Shown: positions 1 through 11,076, counted from the first letter of the stretch. The stretch: 64,000 nucleotides of DNA from Phytophthora sp. 'mugwort' (GCA_033558025.1 JAUCEF010000010.1:2629001-2693000), one strand, 5' to 3'. The notes: generated by a model from the letters alone, not told the origin. Program-made: numbers and translations.

Positions 1-520
1 TCGCTTAGCGGGCGTTGTCTTATGTCTGCTGTACCCGAAGGCGGTGTGGATTTTTGAACCCAGGCGGGGCCCCATGTTGGCGGACAGGCGGGTGAAGAAC
101 GCGACACGCTACAGACGCTTACGCGTGTTATGGCATGCACGACATCACTGGACTACTCTTTGGATCGAGGTCTAGAACGGCGCCACACTCCCCTGCCGCG
201 CGTACTACCAGGCCTACAAGCCCATGAGACGACGACTGGGAGGCTTTGCCCCTCTAGACCACGACCCGCATCTATCCTACTGAAGTGCCCGGTCAAGCAG
301 TCTCAAGAACTACCGGGTCTAACCGTGCTTCCAGGCCTACAGCCCATGAGACGGCGCCCAGTAGCCCCCAAGACCACCAGTCCAGTCACAAGACCAGATA
401 TCCCAACCTTCGTGGCCAAACCCCAACCATCGTCCGAAAGGTCTGGTCGGCCCGGGGATTGAACCCTGGCCGCTTCCGTCCGACATTGGATGCTTAACCA
501 GCTGAGCTATCTGAGCTCAC
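1..520 (-). repeat. tRNA-derived SINE, head at 520, running off the window start
   Basis: Read on the minus strand, 509-492 matches a tRNA D-arm / RNA polymerase III A box (TAGCTCAGCTGGTTAAGC) and 465-456 matches the T-loop / B box (GGTTCAATCC). The 7 nt before the A box do not pair with the sequence after the T arm, and the anticodon stem is poor, so this is not a working tRNA gene. It looks like the head of a tRNA-derived SINE with an unrelated body extending toward position 1. The body contains an internal duplication (208-234 and 331-356). tRNA-headed SINEs are known in Phytophthora. The body family is not identified, and the far end may lie outside the window. Confidence 0.6.
208..356. 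repeat. internal direct duplication in the SINE body
   Basis: Two copies of a 26-27 bp unit beginning CCAGGCCTAC and ending CCCATGAGACG lie at 208-234 and 331-356, 123 bp apart. They differ by one indel and one substitution. They suggest the SINE body was built by a partial duplication or is a dimer. Confidence 0.6.
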
Positions 521-881
521 TAGAAGTAGGTGGCTCACCACCACCTGGTTCATCGGTATATACTAAATATAGACCCCATCGGAAAGGTCCTGCAAATGTC
601 CAACTCGGCCCAGAGACGTCTCGGGACGTCCACCAGTTTCCTCCTGGACACTAAAATGGGTCTTTAAGGGTACCCACTTTCAAGAAAATGGACCGTTTTG
701 GACACCAATTGGAAACTTCGTATCCAATTTTTGGGTCCATATGACCCAAATCGATCCCAAATAGCAAGTAGGGTAGCTAAGTAGGTTGCTTACTAGCCTT
801 AAAGTGTAACGTATTTTTGTTAATCTTCAGAAACACCACTAGCTCGGCGGCTTGCCGCTCATTCTTGTTTGTTCTTTTTTA
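521..881. other. no gene seen
   Basis: Intergenic sequence between the SINE and the Myb-like fragment. No open frame with recognisable content and no clear repeat boundary was found. Confidence 0.5.
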
Positions 882-1127
882 TCACAGCAGCAACCTTGTC
901 ACGACATGCCCTGAGGGAAACAAGGCTTCAACAGCCTCATTCAGTTCGTCTGCAACCGTTTGCCACTCCACCTCACCGCTGCCGTGAGGCGCCGAATACG
1001 ACTTGCGACGAGCAACGAGCAGCATCAGTTTCTCGCAGTCACGCTGGCTGAAGCGTGACCGCTTCTCCGGATCCGCAACCCAGAGTGGAACCTCTTCGGG
1101 CTCTTCAAGCACCTCAGCCCCTGGCAT
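882..1127 (-). pseudogene. Myb/SANT-like domain fragment, probably repeat-borne
   Basis: From an ATG at 1127 the minus strand encodes about 81 residues. An acidic start leads to a segment resembling a Myb/SANT helix pair (RFSQRDCEKLMLLVARRK, then EVEWQTVADELNEAV). In my recollection of such oomycete proteins the domain continues after the SGHVVT segment, but here a stop follows almost at once, so the frame looks truncated. No intron or downstream exon was found. Proteins of this type are common in oomycete repeats. It could instead be a tiny host gene, but I think a transposon fragment is more likely. Confidence 0.35.
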
Positions 1128-1172
1128 GTTTCCTCTGGTTTCCTTTGGATCTTCAGCAATGACAGTTGGCAC

Positions 1173-1699
1173 CTCTCAGTTACCGGTGGGCGTACTTAAC
1201 CGAGTACAACGCGAGCAAATGATGTTTTTTCTTTTTACATTTTACGATTTACCAGACGTGTAGCTGCTCAAGGAGCAAACTCCGAGTCTGGTAAAATACG
1301 TGAGTAAAAGGTCTCTATTATGTACATGTACAACAACTTATTAGCTATCAGATCGGGACTATCCATACAAACAACCATGGGGAGAGAGTCGGTGGATGCC
1401 TCAACGTTCCGTTTGATCAATTATTAGCTTTCGCAGCTACTAAATTGGCGAGGTGGAACTGTAGTAACATTGGTGATGGAGGCGGTGTGGTTTGGTCATT
1501 TAAAATAAATTACCCGGAAATGCTTAGACCCTAAGGTTGTATTAAATCTTGCGGTACTGTGTTACGACCTCTCTGGGTCAACAGGGGGAAATCGACAAAA
1601 CTTGTTTTTTGCCATCTGTGTCCTACCATATGCAGTCGCAACGCGCGTGGATAGACACCTACTTGACCAATACTTTTAGGTGCCTACTTCTCCGTCCTA
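1173..1699. other. no gene seen
   Basis: AT-leaning intergenic DNA with no supported open frame, no clear promoter and no terminal repeats. Confidence 0.5.
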
Positions 1700-2678
1700 T
1701 CAGGCTGACGTCGTGACCGGCCAGCCACTCGAGAAGTCGAGCTTGTTCCAGCCAAACTGCTTCTGGCCATCAGCATATCCGATGGTCGTGTTGACGTAGT
1801 GGTAGTATAGGATCGGACCGTAGGTCGGGTCATCGTACACACCCTGTCCTCCAGGACCGTACATGTCGTCGTGCGATCCTAGTACTATTGTGCTACCTCC
1901 TTCTGTGCACAACTTGTCATCGGCGTCGCGGAAGTCCGTGACTACGGGCTTGGAGCGACATACTTTGATCTTGTATCCCTCTCCGGCCGCCGATTTCGTC
2001 TTGTCAAAGCTACAGCAGACACCGTTTGAGTAGAAAAAGGTAGTTATAGTCGCCATACTTAAACATGTTGGCATCTTCGTCGGCGTGGATGCCAGCGGGT
2101 TCGTACGCGAGCTTGGCGTAGCTGTTGAGGACCACCGACGTTAGCGGATCGTTCATCCCTTGGTACAGACCTTCTTCGTAGCTCCCGAAGATCATGTAGT
2201 TCCGACCGTCTTCCACGAACAGGTCGGGGTCAATATCATTGGACTCGCTGCTGTCGTTGCTCTGCAGACTCATCGAGCCCAGATCCTTCCATGACCCAAT
2301 ATCCATCGTCTTCGAGGTGGCCACACCGATGGCTGCCAAGTTGTGACCATCAAACGCCACCGAGCGCACTGCCGAGTAGTATAAGTAGTACGTGTCCCCA
2401 ACGAGGTGGACGTTCGGGGCCCAGACGTCCATTTTGCCATCCCAAAGCTTGATGATCGTTCCTTCAGGAAGCACAGATCCCTTGTACTCCCATGGTCCCG
2501 TTATGATCGGAGCCGCGTGGACAGCGATGCCACCGCCGGTCGAGAAGCGAAAGTACGTGCCCAGATCTGGGCGACGGATGATGCTCGGATCGTGGGTGTT
2601 CACACACACACCCGACCACGCGCCTGGTTTAACGTAGCGCCAGTGGTAACGCTCATCAAGGATATACCCGTGTTGCAA
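1700..2678 (-). pseudogene. GH43 arabinanase-like secreted hydrolase, frameshifted
   Basis: The minus strand carries nearly a whole GH43 five-bladed propeller. It starts with PGAWSGVCVNTHDPSII (the Asp is the family's general base), followed by DVWAPNV, DIDPDLFVEDG and an Ala-Tyr-Glu/HADED segment where the family has its acid residue. After a frameshift it ends with [22 protein letters not shown] and [14 protein letters not shown]. Fungal and oomycete members are endo-1,5-alpha-L-arabinanases that cut pectin side chains. The frame breaks at a run of five A (2034-2038): one base too many separates the two parts. The N-terminus also breaks. A hydrophobic signal-like stretch at about 2806-2660 is in another frame and has no ATG, and the main frame has a TAG just upstream. 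Called a pseudogene; a base-call error at the A run cannot be excluded. Confidence 0.8.
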
Positions 2679-2806
2679 TAGAAACTAGCTTCGCCACGTC
2701 GAGGGGTTTTATAATGTTGGTGGCGACAGCGGAACTGGAAGTGAATTGAACTGAGCTGCTGGGCGGCAACGAAGGCAATACGACGATGATTACACCCCAA
2801 AAGAAG

Positions 2807-3187
2807 AGGTTAGTCGGTAGCTTGGCCTATCGGGACGACTGAAATCTGTACAGTGCCGCCTCAAGATACAGGTGAGTGATGTGGATGCTTTGCACTTTTA
2901 ATCAAACATCTACTGTACAACACGTGCCAAAAATGATTAGCAGCGCCAACTAGGATTAATAACCTAGTCAAATGCAATTGAGGCAGCACGCAAGCGCTTG
3001 TCAGCTTTATCTTCCTACTAAGTAGTTTGTGGCTCACGTATAGTGTACTTAGTACACTTTACCCAGTGCTGTACCATCCCGAAGAAAAATAAACTGCAGA
3101 TACGAAGGCCTGTGAAGTAATCACGGATGCCGTATTATCACAAGAGCGCCACCGGAAGAGGGGCGCTACTTAATTTGCGAATACATT
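2807..3187. other. no gene seen
   Basis: Intergenic DNA ending at the TTAA (3188-3191) that marks the left edge of the piggyBac element. No coding content recognised. Confidence 0.5.
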
Positions 3188-3191
3188 TTAA

Positions 3192-3233
3192 CCCCCCCCC
3201 CCCTCCGCACTCAAATGTTGTATATGACAACAT
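3192..3233 (+). repeat. left terminal and subterminal repeat of the piggyBac element
   Basis: A run of 12 C, then TCCGCACTCAA, then a perfect 7-bp inverted repeat, ATGTTGT and ACAACAT, spaced by 5 nt (3215-3233). It resembles the reverse complement of the right end. Confidence 0.65.
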
Positions 3234-3547
3234 GACATGAAGAAGTACATTCAGTCTATTTCTACACGAAATGCACAGGTGTAGGTAAACCTATTTACAA
3301 AATATAAGCAAAAATTACATTAATAGCCGATAGACAATGAGAAATCACACAGAAAGTCGGTCGGGCGATTGCTAACTGAATACTAAGTACGATTGGATTC
3401 GTGGCTGCAAATTCTCCCCTTCAGTCGAGAAAAGAACCGAAACAGCTCATGCCAGCGCGTCGCGAAACTCGCAGCAAGTTTGGAGCCTTCGGGCTCGACT
3501 TAACAGATAGAGCCTTTCAGACCGGCAGCGGATAGTAGCGGAGCACA

Positions 3548-6500
3548 ATGCGTACTTGCGCGGCGAGAGAGAAGTTGATGCAGACTTTTGGAGACAAAGA
3601 GGAGGCTTCCGTGCCAGCGACGGCGACACTGATCGCATCTGTTGTGTCCATGCCTGCCTCTCGTGTGCCGCCTCTGAGGCCACCACGAGGCAAGGATGCA
3701 TCCTATATTGCGGCACACGAGAAGCTGTTGAGGGAGCGCTTAGCAGCAGAGGCTGCTGCAGCCAAGGGAAAGAAGAAAATGCCGAAGCGCCAGAAAGCTA
3801 CTATCACTCGTGAAGAAAAGAAGACTAAAGAGGCAAGGGCGCCGGCACGAGCAGAAGCAGCTATTGCAAAGCGCTCAGCATCCAAAGCGAACGAGAGAGA
3901 GAGAGTGTTGCAGATGATGAACGAATAGGAGAGGAAGCACGGTCGCCAGGCTATAAGGGATCTCAAGCGAACGCGGGTGGTTAAGGCTTCGGTTGCTACG
4001 GGAAAAAAGAAACGCAAGAAGACGAGTTCCCATGTGGCCGATGAAGATGATGGGGGTGCAGCCAACGAGAGTGTGGTGTATTTGACCTCATCAACCGTGG
4101 CGTTTCAACCACTGCCGCTGTCATCGACCCCAAGGTGCGGAAGCTTGTTCATGACGTATATACAACATGTGCAGACGTTTTGATGCCGTATATTCCACCG
4201 TTTGTGCTTTGTGTGCAGGGGCCAACCAGAATCACCGATTTCCTCGTTGCCACCGACACAGCCTGCTCCGACATCGTTTGCTCCGACACCGATTGGGTAC
4301 GCTATGCCGTCATGCTATATATACAACGTGTTTGACAACTGATTACGTTGTACTCTACCGTATTGTGCAAACTGTTTGTAGCCCAGAGTGGGATAGTTTT
4401 GCCATCGGAGACCAGTGAGTCAGTGTCAATACAAGCTGAAGAGGCTACTCTTACAACGGGCGTGTTGGATTCTGACGTCGAATGCGAGCGAGAAGGTGGC
4501 ACGGACTCGGACAATTGGTACAGGGAGACGGAACCGGTGGTACCGGAGACACCTAGTGCTGACCAACTAGCCCCGAAGAGCTGGATGCTGAAAATACTGA
4601 AGACTCTGGTGATAGTGATGATGGCGTGGATGGCAACGCGTTTTTGGCGCGAGAGAAGAGGAAAGCAATTTGAAGGATGCAGAGAGAACGGCTTGCCGCT
4701 CGATGGCCAAGATGACCCGTGATTGGGAGGTGACAACAAACAACAGGAGTGCAATGACGAACGACGAGCTTGAGATGCTCGCGCAAGACGAATCTGCTTT
4801 GAAGAAGATGAGAATGGACGGGTGGTACTTTGGTACGTTGATGCTTACTTTTGTCATGTGGTATATACTCCATGTTCTAACCGAGTTCATGATCCATCAA
4901 CACATCCAGGGATGGAGGAACAATTCCCTGGGCTTTCTGCTGGAGAGCATGGGCCCACTCAAGTAGTACTTGAGCACGCGGACTCACCGCTGAACTGTTC
5001 TTATTCTTCATGCCTCCACGATTGTGGATCCGGATTGTAACGGAAAGCAACCGGTATTACAACCAGCACTTGAACGAAAGGGTCGACCGGATGTTCGAGA
5101 AAAGTCGAGAACAAGATGCAACAGTGACGCGAGAGGAAGTCCTTCGTTCAGACACGAAGAAACAAAAGAAGATCAAGTCCGAGGATGTTCTGCATTGCAT
5201 CGGCTTGCTTGTTGCTATAATGCTATGCCCTCATAAGCGTCGATTTGCTGATCATTGGGCGAAAACTGCTGTTGGGGCGATGCCTCAAGGAACGTTTGGG
5301 CGCTTCACACAAAGGGGCGCTTCGGGAGGATCATGCAGAACCTTCATTTCACGGATAACACAGATGCAAGGGCGGAGACTGACCGTGCCTGGAAGGTGAG
5401 GTCGGTGATCGACACGCTGCAAGAAACCTTCGACAGGGACTTCTACACACCACCAGTGCTGTCTTTCGACGAAGCCATGATACCGTCTCGCAGTCATCAC
5501 AATGTGACTCGACAGTTTATGAAGGATAAACCCCACCGGTGGGGCACGAAGCTCTTCATGACATGTTGCGCTGAAACGGCTTACTGTCTACGGTACGTGG
5601 TTCATCTCCTATTCATGGAGAGCATTTTTTTTTCACGAGTTGAACATGTTGTATTATACTATTTGCTAACTATAACTGATGATGTATATACAACATGCCA
5701 GCCTTGAAGTGTTTTGCGGAACGGAGCAGCATGCCGATGAACTAGGAGACTCTCCAACGCGCTACTCGGCAGACCCCAACTCTGGCCCTACGGCGGTGAT
5801 CCGAAACTTGGACTAGGTTCTACCGCCTCGTCGAGATGATGTATTCCACGCGGTCGTCACAGATCGCTTCTACACGTCGGTGCAACTTGCACTACAACTT
5901 CTGGCTCGATATGTCTACACTGTCGGCACCATCCAGACCAACAAAAGGGAGTTTTCTCCGGCAATCATCAGCAAGGAGGTTTCCCGTCCTGCTCACGCAC
6001 CTCGAGGCTCTAGCAGAATTGCTGTCGCAAGAGCTTGCCCCGCTATGCAAGCTATGATATGGTGGGATCGTCTACCAATATACTTACTGTCTACTGGGTG
6101 TAGCACTGCCGTCGGAACCTGTGGTACGTCTGCAGGATTGCGATGTCAATGTAATGTGGTATAACTTTCCATAACATGTGTGTTTGTTATGGTGTAGAAC
6201 GTCGTGTACCTGGTGGTGAGAGGCTCACCGTTCCTTGTCCAGCCGCGATGAGTGCATACCACCGCTGGATGGGCGGCGTGGTTATCCACGACCAGCTGCG
6301 TCTTCAGCGGTATTCATTGCAGCTGTCCATACAATTCCAGAAATATTATAACATAATCTTCTTGGGGCTGGTGGACATCGCAATCACGAACACATTCATC
6401 ACCTACCGGGAGGCACAACGACAAAGAGGCGAAGATATTGCGGACCACGCTGACTTTCTGGGGGAATTACAGGATCAGCTTCTACAAGTCGATGCGGGGG

Positions 6501-7244
6501 ACTTGTTTTTGATGAAACAAAAATGAAGTATATACAACATACCGAAAAGACAATATGTTGGACATGTTGTATATTGACCAAATGTTGTGCCGTGTACCAG
6601 GGTCAACCAGATATACCCAGCGCGAATTCTCGCGGGTCGGCGCGCGGACACAAGTTAGTCGAGATTCCGGAGTGGACACAGATTGCGGAGGGCGTACGAA
6701 GGCGGCCTCAACACCAATGCAAGGTGTGCTCCATCCGAAAGAAAAAGGTCGGGGAGCGTCGTGCTACGAGATTTTACTGTGAGGACTGCAGCGACGCAGA
6801 CAAACGGTAAGTGTGGACAGCGAAAACTAGCGCCAAAGGTTTACCTCTAACCATCTTATGCATGCAATTATTAAAAGAGTCTATATCTGCGATAAAGTTC
6901 GTCCGCAGAACTACCCAGGAAACAAGTACACCTGCGACCATTTATGGCACGTTCTGTGGAAGGCGGGCGAAGAGTGCCCGCCACTACTTATCGGTCGGGG
7001 CTTTCAGATGCAGCCACTGGGAAAGAAGCGTTGCTGTCAAGGCAACCAGGAGGACGAGGCGAATGAAGGGGCCGAAGAGGCAGCAGAGCGTGAGACCAGA
7101 GAAGCAGATGGGCAGGAACAGGAACAGGAGGAAGAGGAGGAGGCGGGGGTGGAGCCCAGCGCCACGTCGGAGGAAGAGGAGGAAGCGGAGGTGGAGCTCA
7201 GCGCCACCGCGGATGATGCAGATGCAGCGGGACAGTGGAGATGA
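3548..7244 (+). pseudogene. piggyBac transposase (DDE_Tnp_1_7), multi-exon, disrupted
   Basis: The core is unmistakable: LSFDEAMIPSRS at about 5461-5496, TDRFYTSVQLALQLLA after 5850, AYHRWMGGV and DQLRLQRYSLQ near 6260-6320. A C-terminal Cys-rich finger (QCKVCSIRKKKVGERR, FYCEDC) lies at about 6718-6790, and a tail resembling PQNYPGNKYTC with an acidic end finishes at 7244. Three introns are clear and keep frame: 5593-5701 (CTAAC branch), 6124-6197 and 6807-6877. Others are likely near 4156-4218, 4297-4380, 4833-4910 and 6528-6600. Lesions: TAG at 3926-3928, frame changes near 4660, 4995 and 5300, TAG at 5814-5816. The N-terminal part is basic and low-complexity. No intact transposase can be made. 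Confidence 0.85.
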
Positions 7245-7597
7245 TGCGGATGCGTAGGAGGGGGAAGAGTAAGCGTAGGAGAGTACATGCATTTGAATGC
7301 AAGCTACCTACAGCGCTTTTGCTGCCCAGAAATCATAGCATCCTACTTGATCGCGCAATCAGTGATTACCTTCCGCATAAGCCTGTGGCTTTTGTTCAGA
7401 CCTAATAGAAAAGGCCGGCAAGATATGTCGGATATACACCTTGTCAATTTTACTAGCTCTGCGATGGCGTCTTAGGAAACATGTGCGTACTGTCTGTGTC
7501 GGACAGCTTCCCGCAGACTATAGAAAGGCATCGTACTTATGGCAGGCTATACATACATCTAGTACGCACATTTCTAACATTATGTACACAGCTTCAG

Positions 7598-7657
7598 CAT
7601 GTTGTATATTGGTCATGATCAGGACCCGAGAAAACCCGTGAGTGTGTGGGGGGGGGG
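7598..7657 (-). repeat. right terminal and subterminal repeat of the piggyBac element
   Basis: CATGTTGTATATT at 7598-7610, then GTGAGTGTGTG and a run of 10 G at 7648-7657, followed by TAA. It mirrors the left end imperfectly. Confidence 0.6.
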
Positions 7658-7660
7658 TAA

Positions 7661-7989
7661 TGACTCAGAATAAATATTGTCATTCCCTGACTTCCGAGTG
7701 GACTGTTATTTGAAAGAGACAAAGGATGTCTGTCCGCGGATCTGAGGTGAGGTGAACGTCGAAGCAAGCGCATGTGTCCACTCAATCGCCGTTTTGCTAA
7801 CTTAAGTCGGCGGGTACCGGTCTAAATTGTGTCACCACGCGCAAGTTTAGTTTACTCGGAAGGCACTTGGAAGGTAGTAAAGCTGCCATAACGTTTTAGA
7901 TAATGTATGGATACTAAAAGAGATACTAATTCAGTTTCCACAGTCTACTGTTATTCAGGTATTTTTTTAAGTAAACGATTTCTTTCACC
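7661..7989. other. no gene seen; 3' flank of the ankyrin gene
   Basis: Intergenic sequence between the right end of the piggyBac element and the stop codon of the minus-strand ankyrin gene. It should hold that gene's 3' UTR. Nothing else recognised. Confidence 0.5.
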
Positions 7990-8865
7990 TCATTCCTCGT
8001 CATTATCAGCTAGCAGACCAAACCATGCGCCGCCTTCTACATCGTCATACCCGCTGTCCTCACCGCGGTCAGAGCCCTGCTGTTTAGCTGCCAGTACCTC
8101 TCCGAGTGTCATTTTTTGCTGGAGTAGTGTCCGTGTGTGTTGGTTCAGCGCGTTCGTGACACAACGCAGTAGCTCGTCTGGAGGGATTTTGCGGCCCTCT
8201 TTTCCATACGCCCTCAGTACAAAGTCAACGGCCACCTCGCGGCCACACAAACTAGCGTAGTAAAGTGGCGAATTTTCAAAGTCGTCCAGTGCTCGGTAGG
8301 CGTCGCAATGGCCATGAACCTCACAAACAGCTTCTAGTACTTCAAGGTCGCCCATTTTGGCAGCTTGCCAGATTGTCACGCCATTGTGCGAGAATTCCGC
8401 ATTACAAGGACCTTCAAGCGGCCTCTTCACTTGTCCTAGTATTCGACGAGGAGCGACGAACCCTACTAGTTCGTGCAGAAAATACCAATCATCACTGGAA
8501 TCTGCTGTGCTAGCTGCTGTAGGAGACTCCACTACCCGACAACCGAGATGTCGAAGCACGATTGGGAGTTCTTCAAGCGTCAGCTGCACCCCGAACTCAA
8601 CTTTCAGCACGTTGTAGATCTCGTGCAGTGGTAGCGATTGCAGCGGTTCCTTAGTGTTGTTGATTTGATGCGCTTCTTCTTGTTGCTTACTTCGACGAAA
8701 AGAAGGTCCCAACTGAGGGTGTAGACTCTGGAACCGACGCTGCTCGAAGGCCTGCATCAACGAGTCACTGACGAGGACATTCCCCGACTGGCGATTGTAT
8801 TGCTGCAGCAGCAGGCGCCGTCGCGAGCTCTCAGTCACGCTTTGGACAGCTGCCGCATTGCCCAT
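7990..8865 (-). CDS. ankyrin-repeat protein with possible N-myristoylation start
   Basis: The frame is open further upstream, but the ATG at 8865 gives MGNAAAVQS, a good N-myristoylation context (Gly2, as in the PKA catalytic subunit), so I chose it: 291 aa. The middle has a Gln/Arg-rich stretch. The C-terminal half carries about two ankyrin repeats: NGVTIWQAAKMGDLEVLEAV, then DDFENSPLYYASLCGREVAV. The second resembles the ankyrin part of ABTB1-type proteins, but no BTB domain follows. The last 40 residues are acidic. If myristoylated, it would be membrane-anchored. Binding partner and role are unknown. The next gene on the same strand ends 483 bp upstream. Confidence 0.75.
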   Translation of the reverse strand: MGNAAAVQSVTESSRRRLLLQQYNRQSGNVLVSDSLMQAFEQRRFQSLHPQLGPSFRRSKQQEEAHQINNTKEPLQSLPLHEIYNVLKVEFGVQLTLEELPIVLRHLGCRVVESPTAASTADSSDDWYFLHELVGFVAPRRILGQVKRPLEGPCNAEFSHNGVTIWQAAKMGDLEVLEAVCEVHGHCDAYRALDDFENSPLYYASLCGREVAVDFVLRAYGKEGRKIPPDELLRCVTNALNQHTRTLLQQKMTLGEVLAAKQQGSDRGEDSGYDDVEGGAWFGLLADNDEE

Positions 8866-9347
8866 GGTATGCCACAACTGTAGCCATCCTGGGTTCCACG
8901 AGGGACACGACCCGGGATCAGACGTTGAAGTTACCGATAATTTTAGTGTGTGGAGTGTCAACCCTACGAATAGACAGTGTCTGGCAAGGTTCTTCCTCTC
9001 AAAAACTTTGTAATAATTTGTTGGGATACGTTGCTGCCCCCGACGGGGAGTTCAAGCAAAAATTGCCACTTTCGGGTAGAAAGCAGACAAATGTGTTCCG
9101 TTTCTTGGGGTGTCAGCAGGTTGTACCATCACAGGAAACCGTTCATCAGCACAACGTGAGCTCCCTTCGACAACGACGGTTACATTATAAATGGATTGCG
9201 CTTCCTACCCTATAGTGGAAGCTATCGCTGTTGTACGTATGGTACAGCTCAAATCGAGCAACCACACTGTTATAAGTAGATTTTTTCGTTTCCATCAATA
9301 CAAAGTGACATTATTACTGTAGCTTCCCAAAATTGCTGGGAGCTAAA
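8866..9347. other. intergenic, upstream of the ankyrin gene
   Basis: About 480 bp between two minus-strand genes, expected to hold the ankyrin gene promoter and the chromodomain gene 3' UTR. No convincing element seen. Confidence 0.5.
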
Positions 9348-11076
9348 TTAATTGTTTAACTTGTCTGCGAACTCTTCGTCGCTGTATTCTTCGAGCTCGG
9401 CCTCTTCCAAGTCGAACTGATAGTCGTCATCGCTGGTGTTATCTCCGTCTGCACCATTACACTCGACTTTCTTATTCGTAGCAATACGTCGCCGCTTCTC
9501 CTTGAAGCGCTCGCCATCGACGTGCCTCCGAACCGCTGGGAGCTTGTCAGTAGCGTACTCGTTGCCAGCTTTTGCAACGTTCCGCTTCTTTTGTGCTGCC
9601 GATTTGGGCCCCGTGTCACGAATGAGCCCTGAAATGGCAGACTGAACCGACTTAGCTCGAGCTCGATCGCGCAGAAGATGCTCCTCATATGCATCAACGA
9701 TATCTGGCACATCTGCACGCAACATGTCAGCGTCCTCCCACGTATCTTCGCTCTCGTCGTAGCTTTCCCACCGCACGAGGTATTGCCGCTGGTTGTTAAA
9801 CAAGCGGTTGTTGACGATGTGGTCCACGGTGTAGAATGCCGCCTCATGACCCCCACCACCGCGTCCTGTAGCTCCACGCTGCTGGTCATGGGATCCATTT
9901 CTGGAAATTTTCCGACTGACTCGTCGAGTCTGGTCTACCGCATCTCGGTCGGCTAACGCTCCATCCCGAGCGCGCAATCCTGTCAAGTACAGATCGATGA
10001 GCTCTTTCGCCTGGGAAGGAGCTTTCCGCCGTGAGATCCAAAGTGGCACTTTCACTCCTTGCCAGCGAATGAAATATTCCTTGGCGCTTCCGTACGTGCG
10101 CGCGCCCAGCACTTGCTCAGCAATGAGATTGGCGGCAGCCCGCTTGCCGATACGATCTTTCTTTTGCGTTACTTCAACAAGGCTTCGAGATTGCGTGGGT
10201 GGGGTCGATCCCGCACTTACGGATATTAATTGTGGAGGAAAGTCCGTCATAATCGGTGGTGGCACCGTTCGGCGTCGCTTGTTGGTTTTGCCTTTTGACA
10301 CGCGGTGGTTCGCAGCGGCAGGAGCAGGCGCACTCGTCCGAGTGGTCCCAGAAACAACCTGAGACGCTGTAGGAGGTTGCCGAATCAAAGGCGCTTGTAC
10401 CACAGAGGAATAGTCGGGAGCTTGCATCGCCGTCAACTTGAGGCTGTTTGCGATCAGCATATCGTGGTATTTGTCGGCTGGAATGTCATCGTCCGATTCC
10501 TCCTCACTGTCTCCTCCTCCATCTGCGTTCTTCTTCTTCTCTTGTGAAGTGTTTTGCTCTCTCTCCTGTGTTTGTGTAGCCCCCCAGCCGCTCATATCGT
10601 CTACGAAAGCTTGAGGCATCGTGGTCCCCTCGTCCCCATGCTCCAAGTAGCAATCAAGAGGGTCTTGAGCATGCCGCGGGGCTGCTACACTCACCTGTCT
10701 GGCCCGCTTGAACGCTGGCACGACGTCCCGAAAGAAAAACTCGTTTAGCAATGCCACCAGCTCCGTCATGGCCTTGTCGTTGGCGCTCAGCAGGTTCGCC
10801 TGATGCCTGGCATCCTGCCACTTCGTGGCAGCTTCTCCCGTCTGGGCCAAGTGGCTTTGCAGCACCTGTGTGAGCTCCGTCGCGTCGTTCTGGCGCTCCA
10901 TGAGTCTCAGCCAAGTGGTGAAGCTGCAACATAACGAGATTGTGAGTGCTACAGAGCGTATTGGCTGACGAGAGGCGGCTTCGTGCAATCGGCACGTACA
11001 AGTCTTTTTCCCAGTCGCGTGTGTCTTGGTCGCTAGAGGCGGGGGCGCACACGGCAGGGGCTGTGCCGGACGCCAT
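9348..11076 (-). CDS. two-chromodomain protein, nuclear
   Basis: Two exons, 11076-11000 and 10923-9348. The 76-nt intron (10999-10924) has a GTACGT donor and a TTGCAG acceptor, and the join keeps frame, giving 550 aa starting MASGTAPAVCAP. The first part is helical. An acidic segment and a basic stretch (KGKTNKRRRTVPPP), a likely nuclear signal, follow. A weak chromo-like segment lies at EYFIRWQGVKVPLWISRRKA. A canonical chromodomain comes next: FYTVDHIVNNRL, QYLVRWESYDESEDTWED, with aromatic residues where methyl-lysine is bound. The tail is acidic (DDDYQFDLEEAELEEY). The likely role is reading methylated histone. It does not look like a retrotransposon integrase, as no RT or integrase is attached. 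It is divergent from ARP6 across 139 bp. Confidence 0.8.

Larger units (their letters stand above)
3192..7657 (+). mobile_element. piggyBac-family DNA transposon, about 4.5 kb
   Basis: The left end is TTAA (3188-3191), then a run of 12 C, then TCCGCACTC. The right end has GAGTGTGTG, then a run of 10 G, then TAA (7658-7660). The two ends are imperfect inverted repeats, and TTAA is the piggyBac target site. The right copy of TTAA has decayed to TAA. Just inside each end lies an ATGTTGTATA motif: palindromic on the left at 3215-3233, single on the right at 7598-7610. The only content is a damaged piggyBac transposase gene on the same strand (3548-7244). The element inserted between the GH43 pseudogene and the ankyrin gene and is no longer autonomous. 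Confidence 0.75.

Noticed and set aside
442..516. Functional tRNA gene
   Set aside because: A and B boxes are present, but the acceptor arm does not pair and the anticodon stem is broken, so I call it a SINE head.
7037..7288. Ser/Ala-rich minus-strand frame
   Set aside because: It is antisense to the acidic tail of the piggyBac transposase and is low-complexity.
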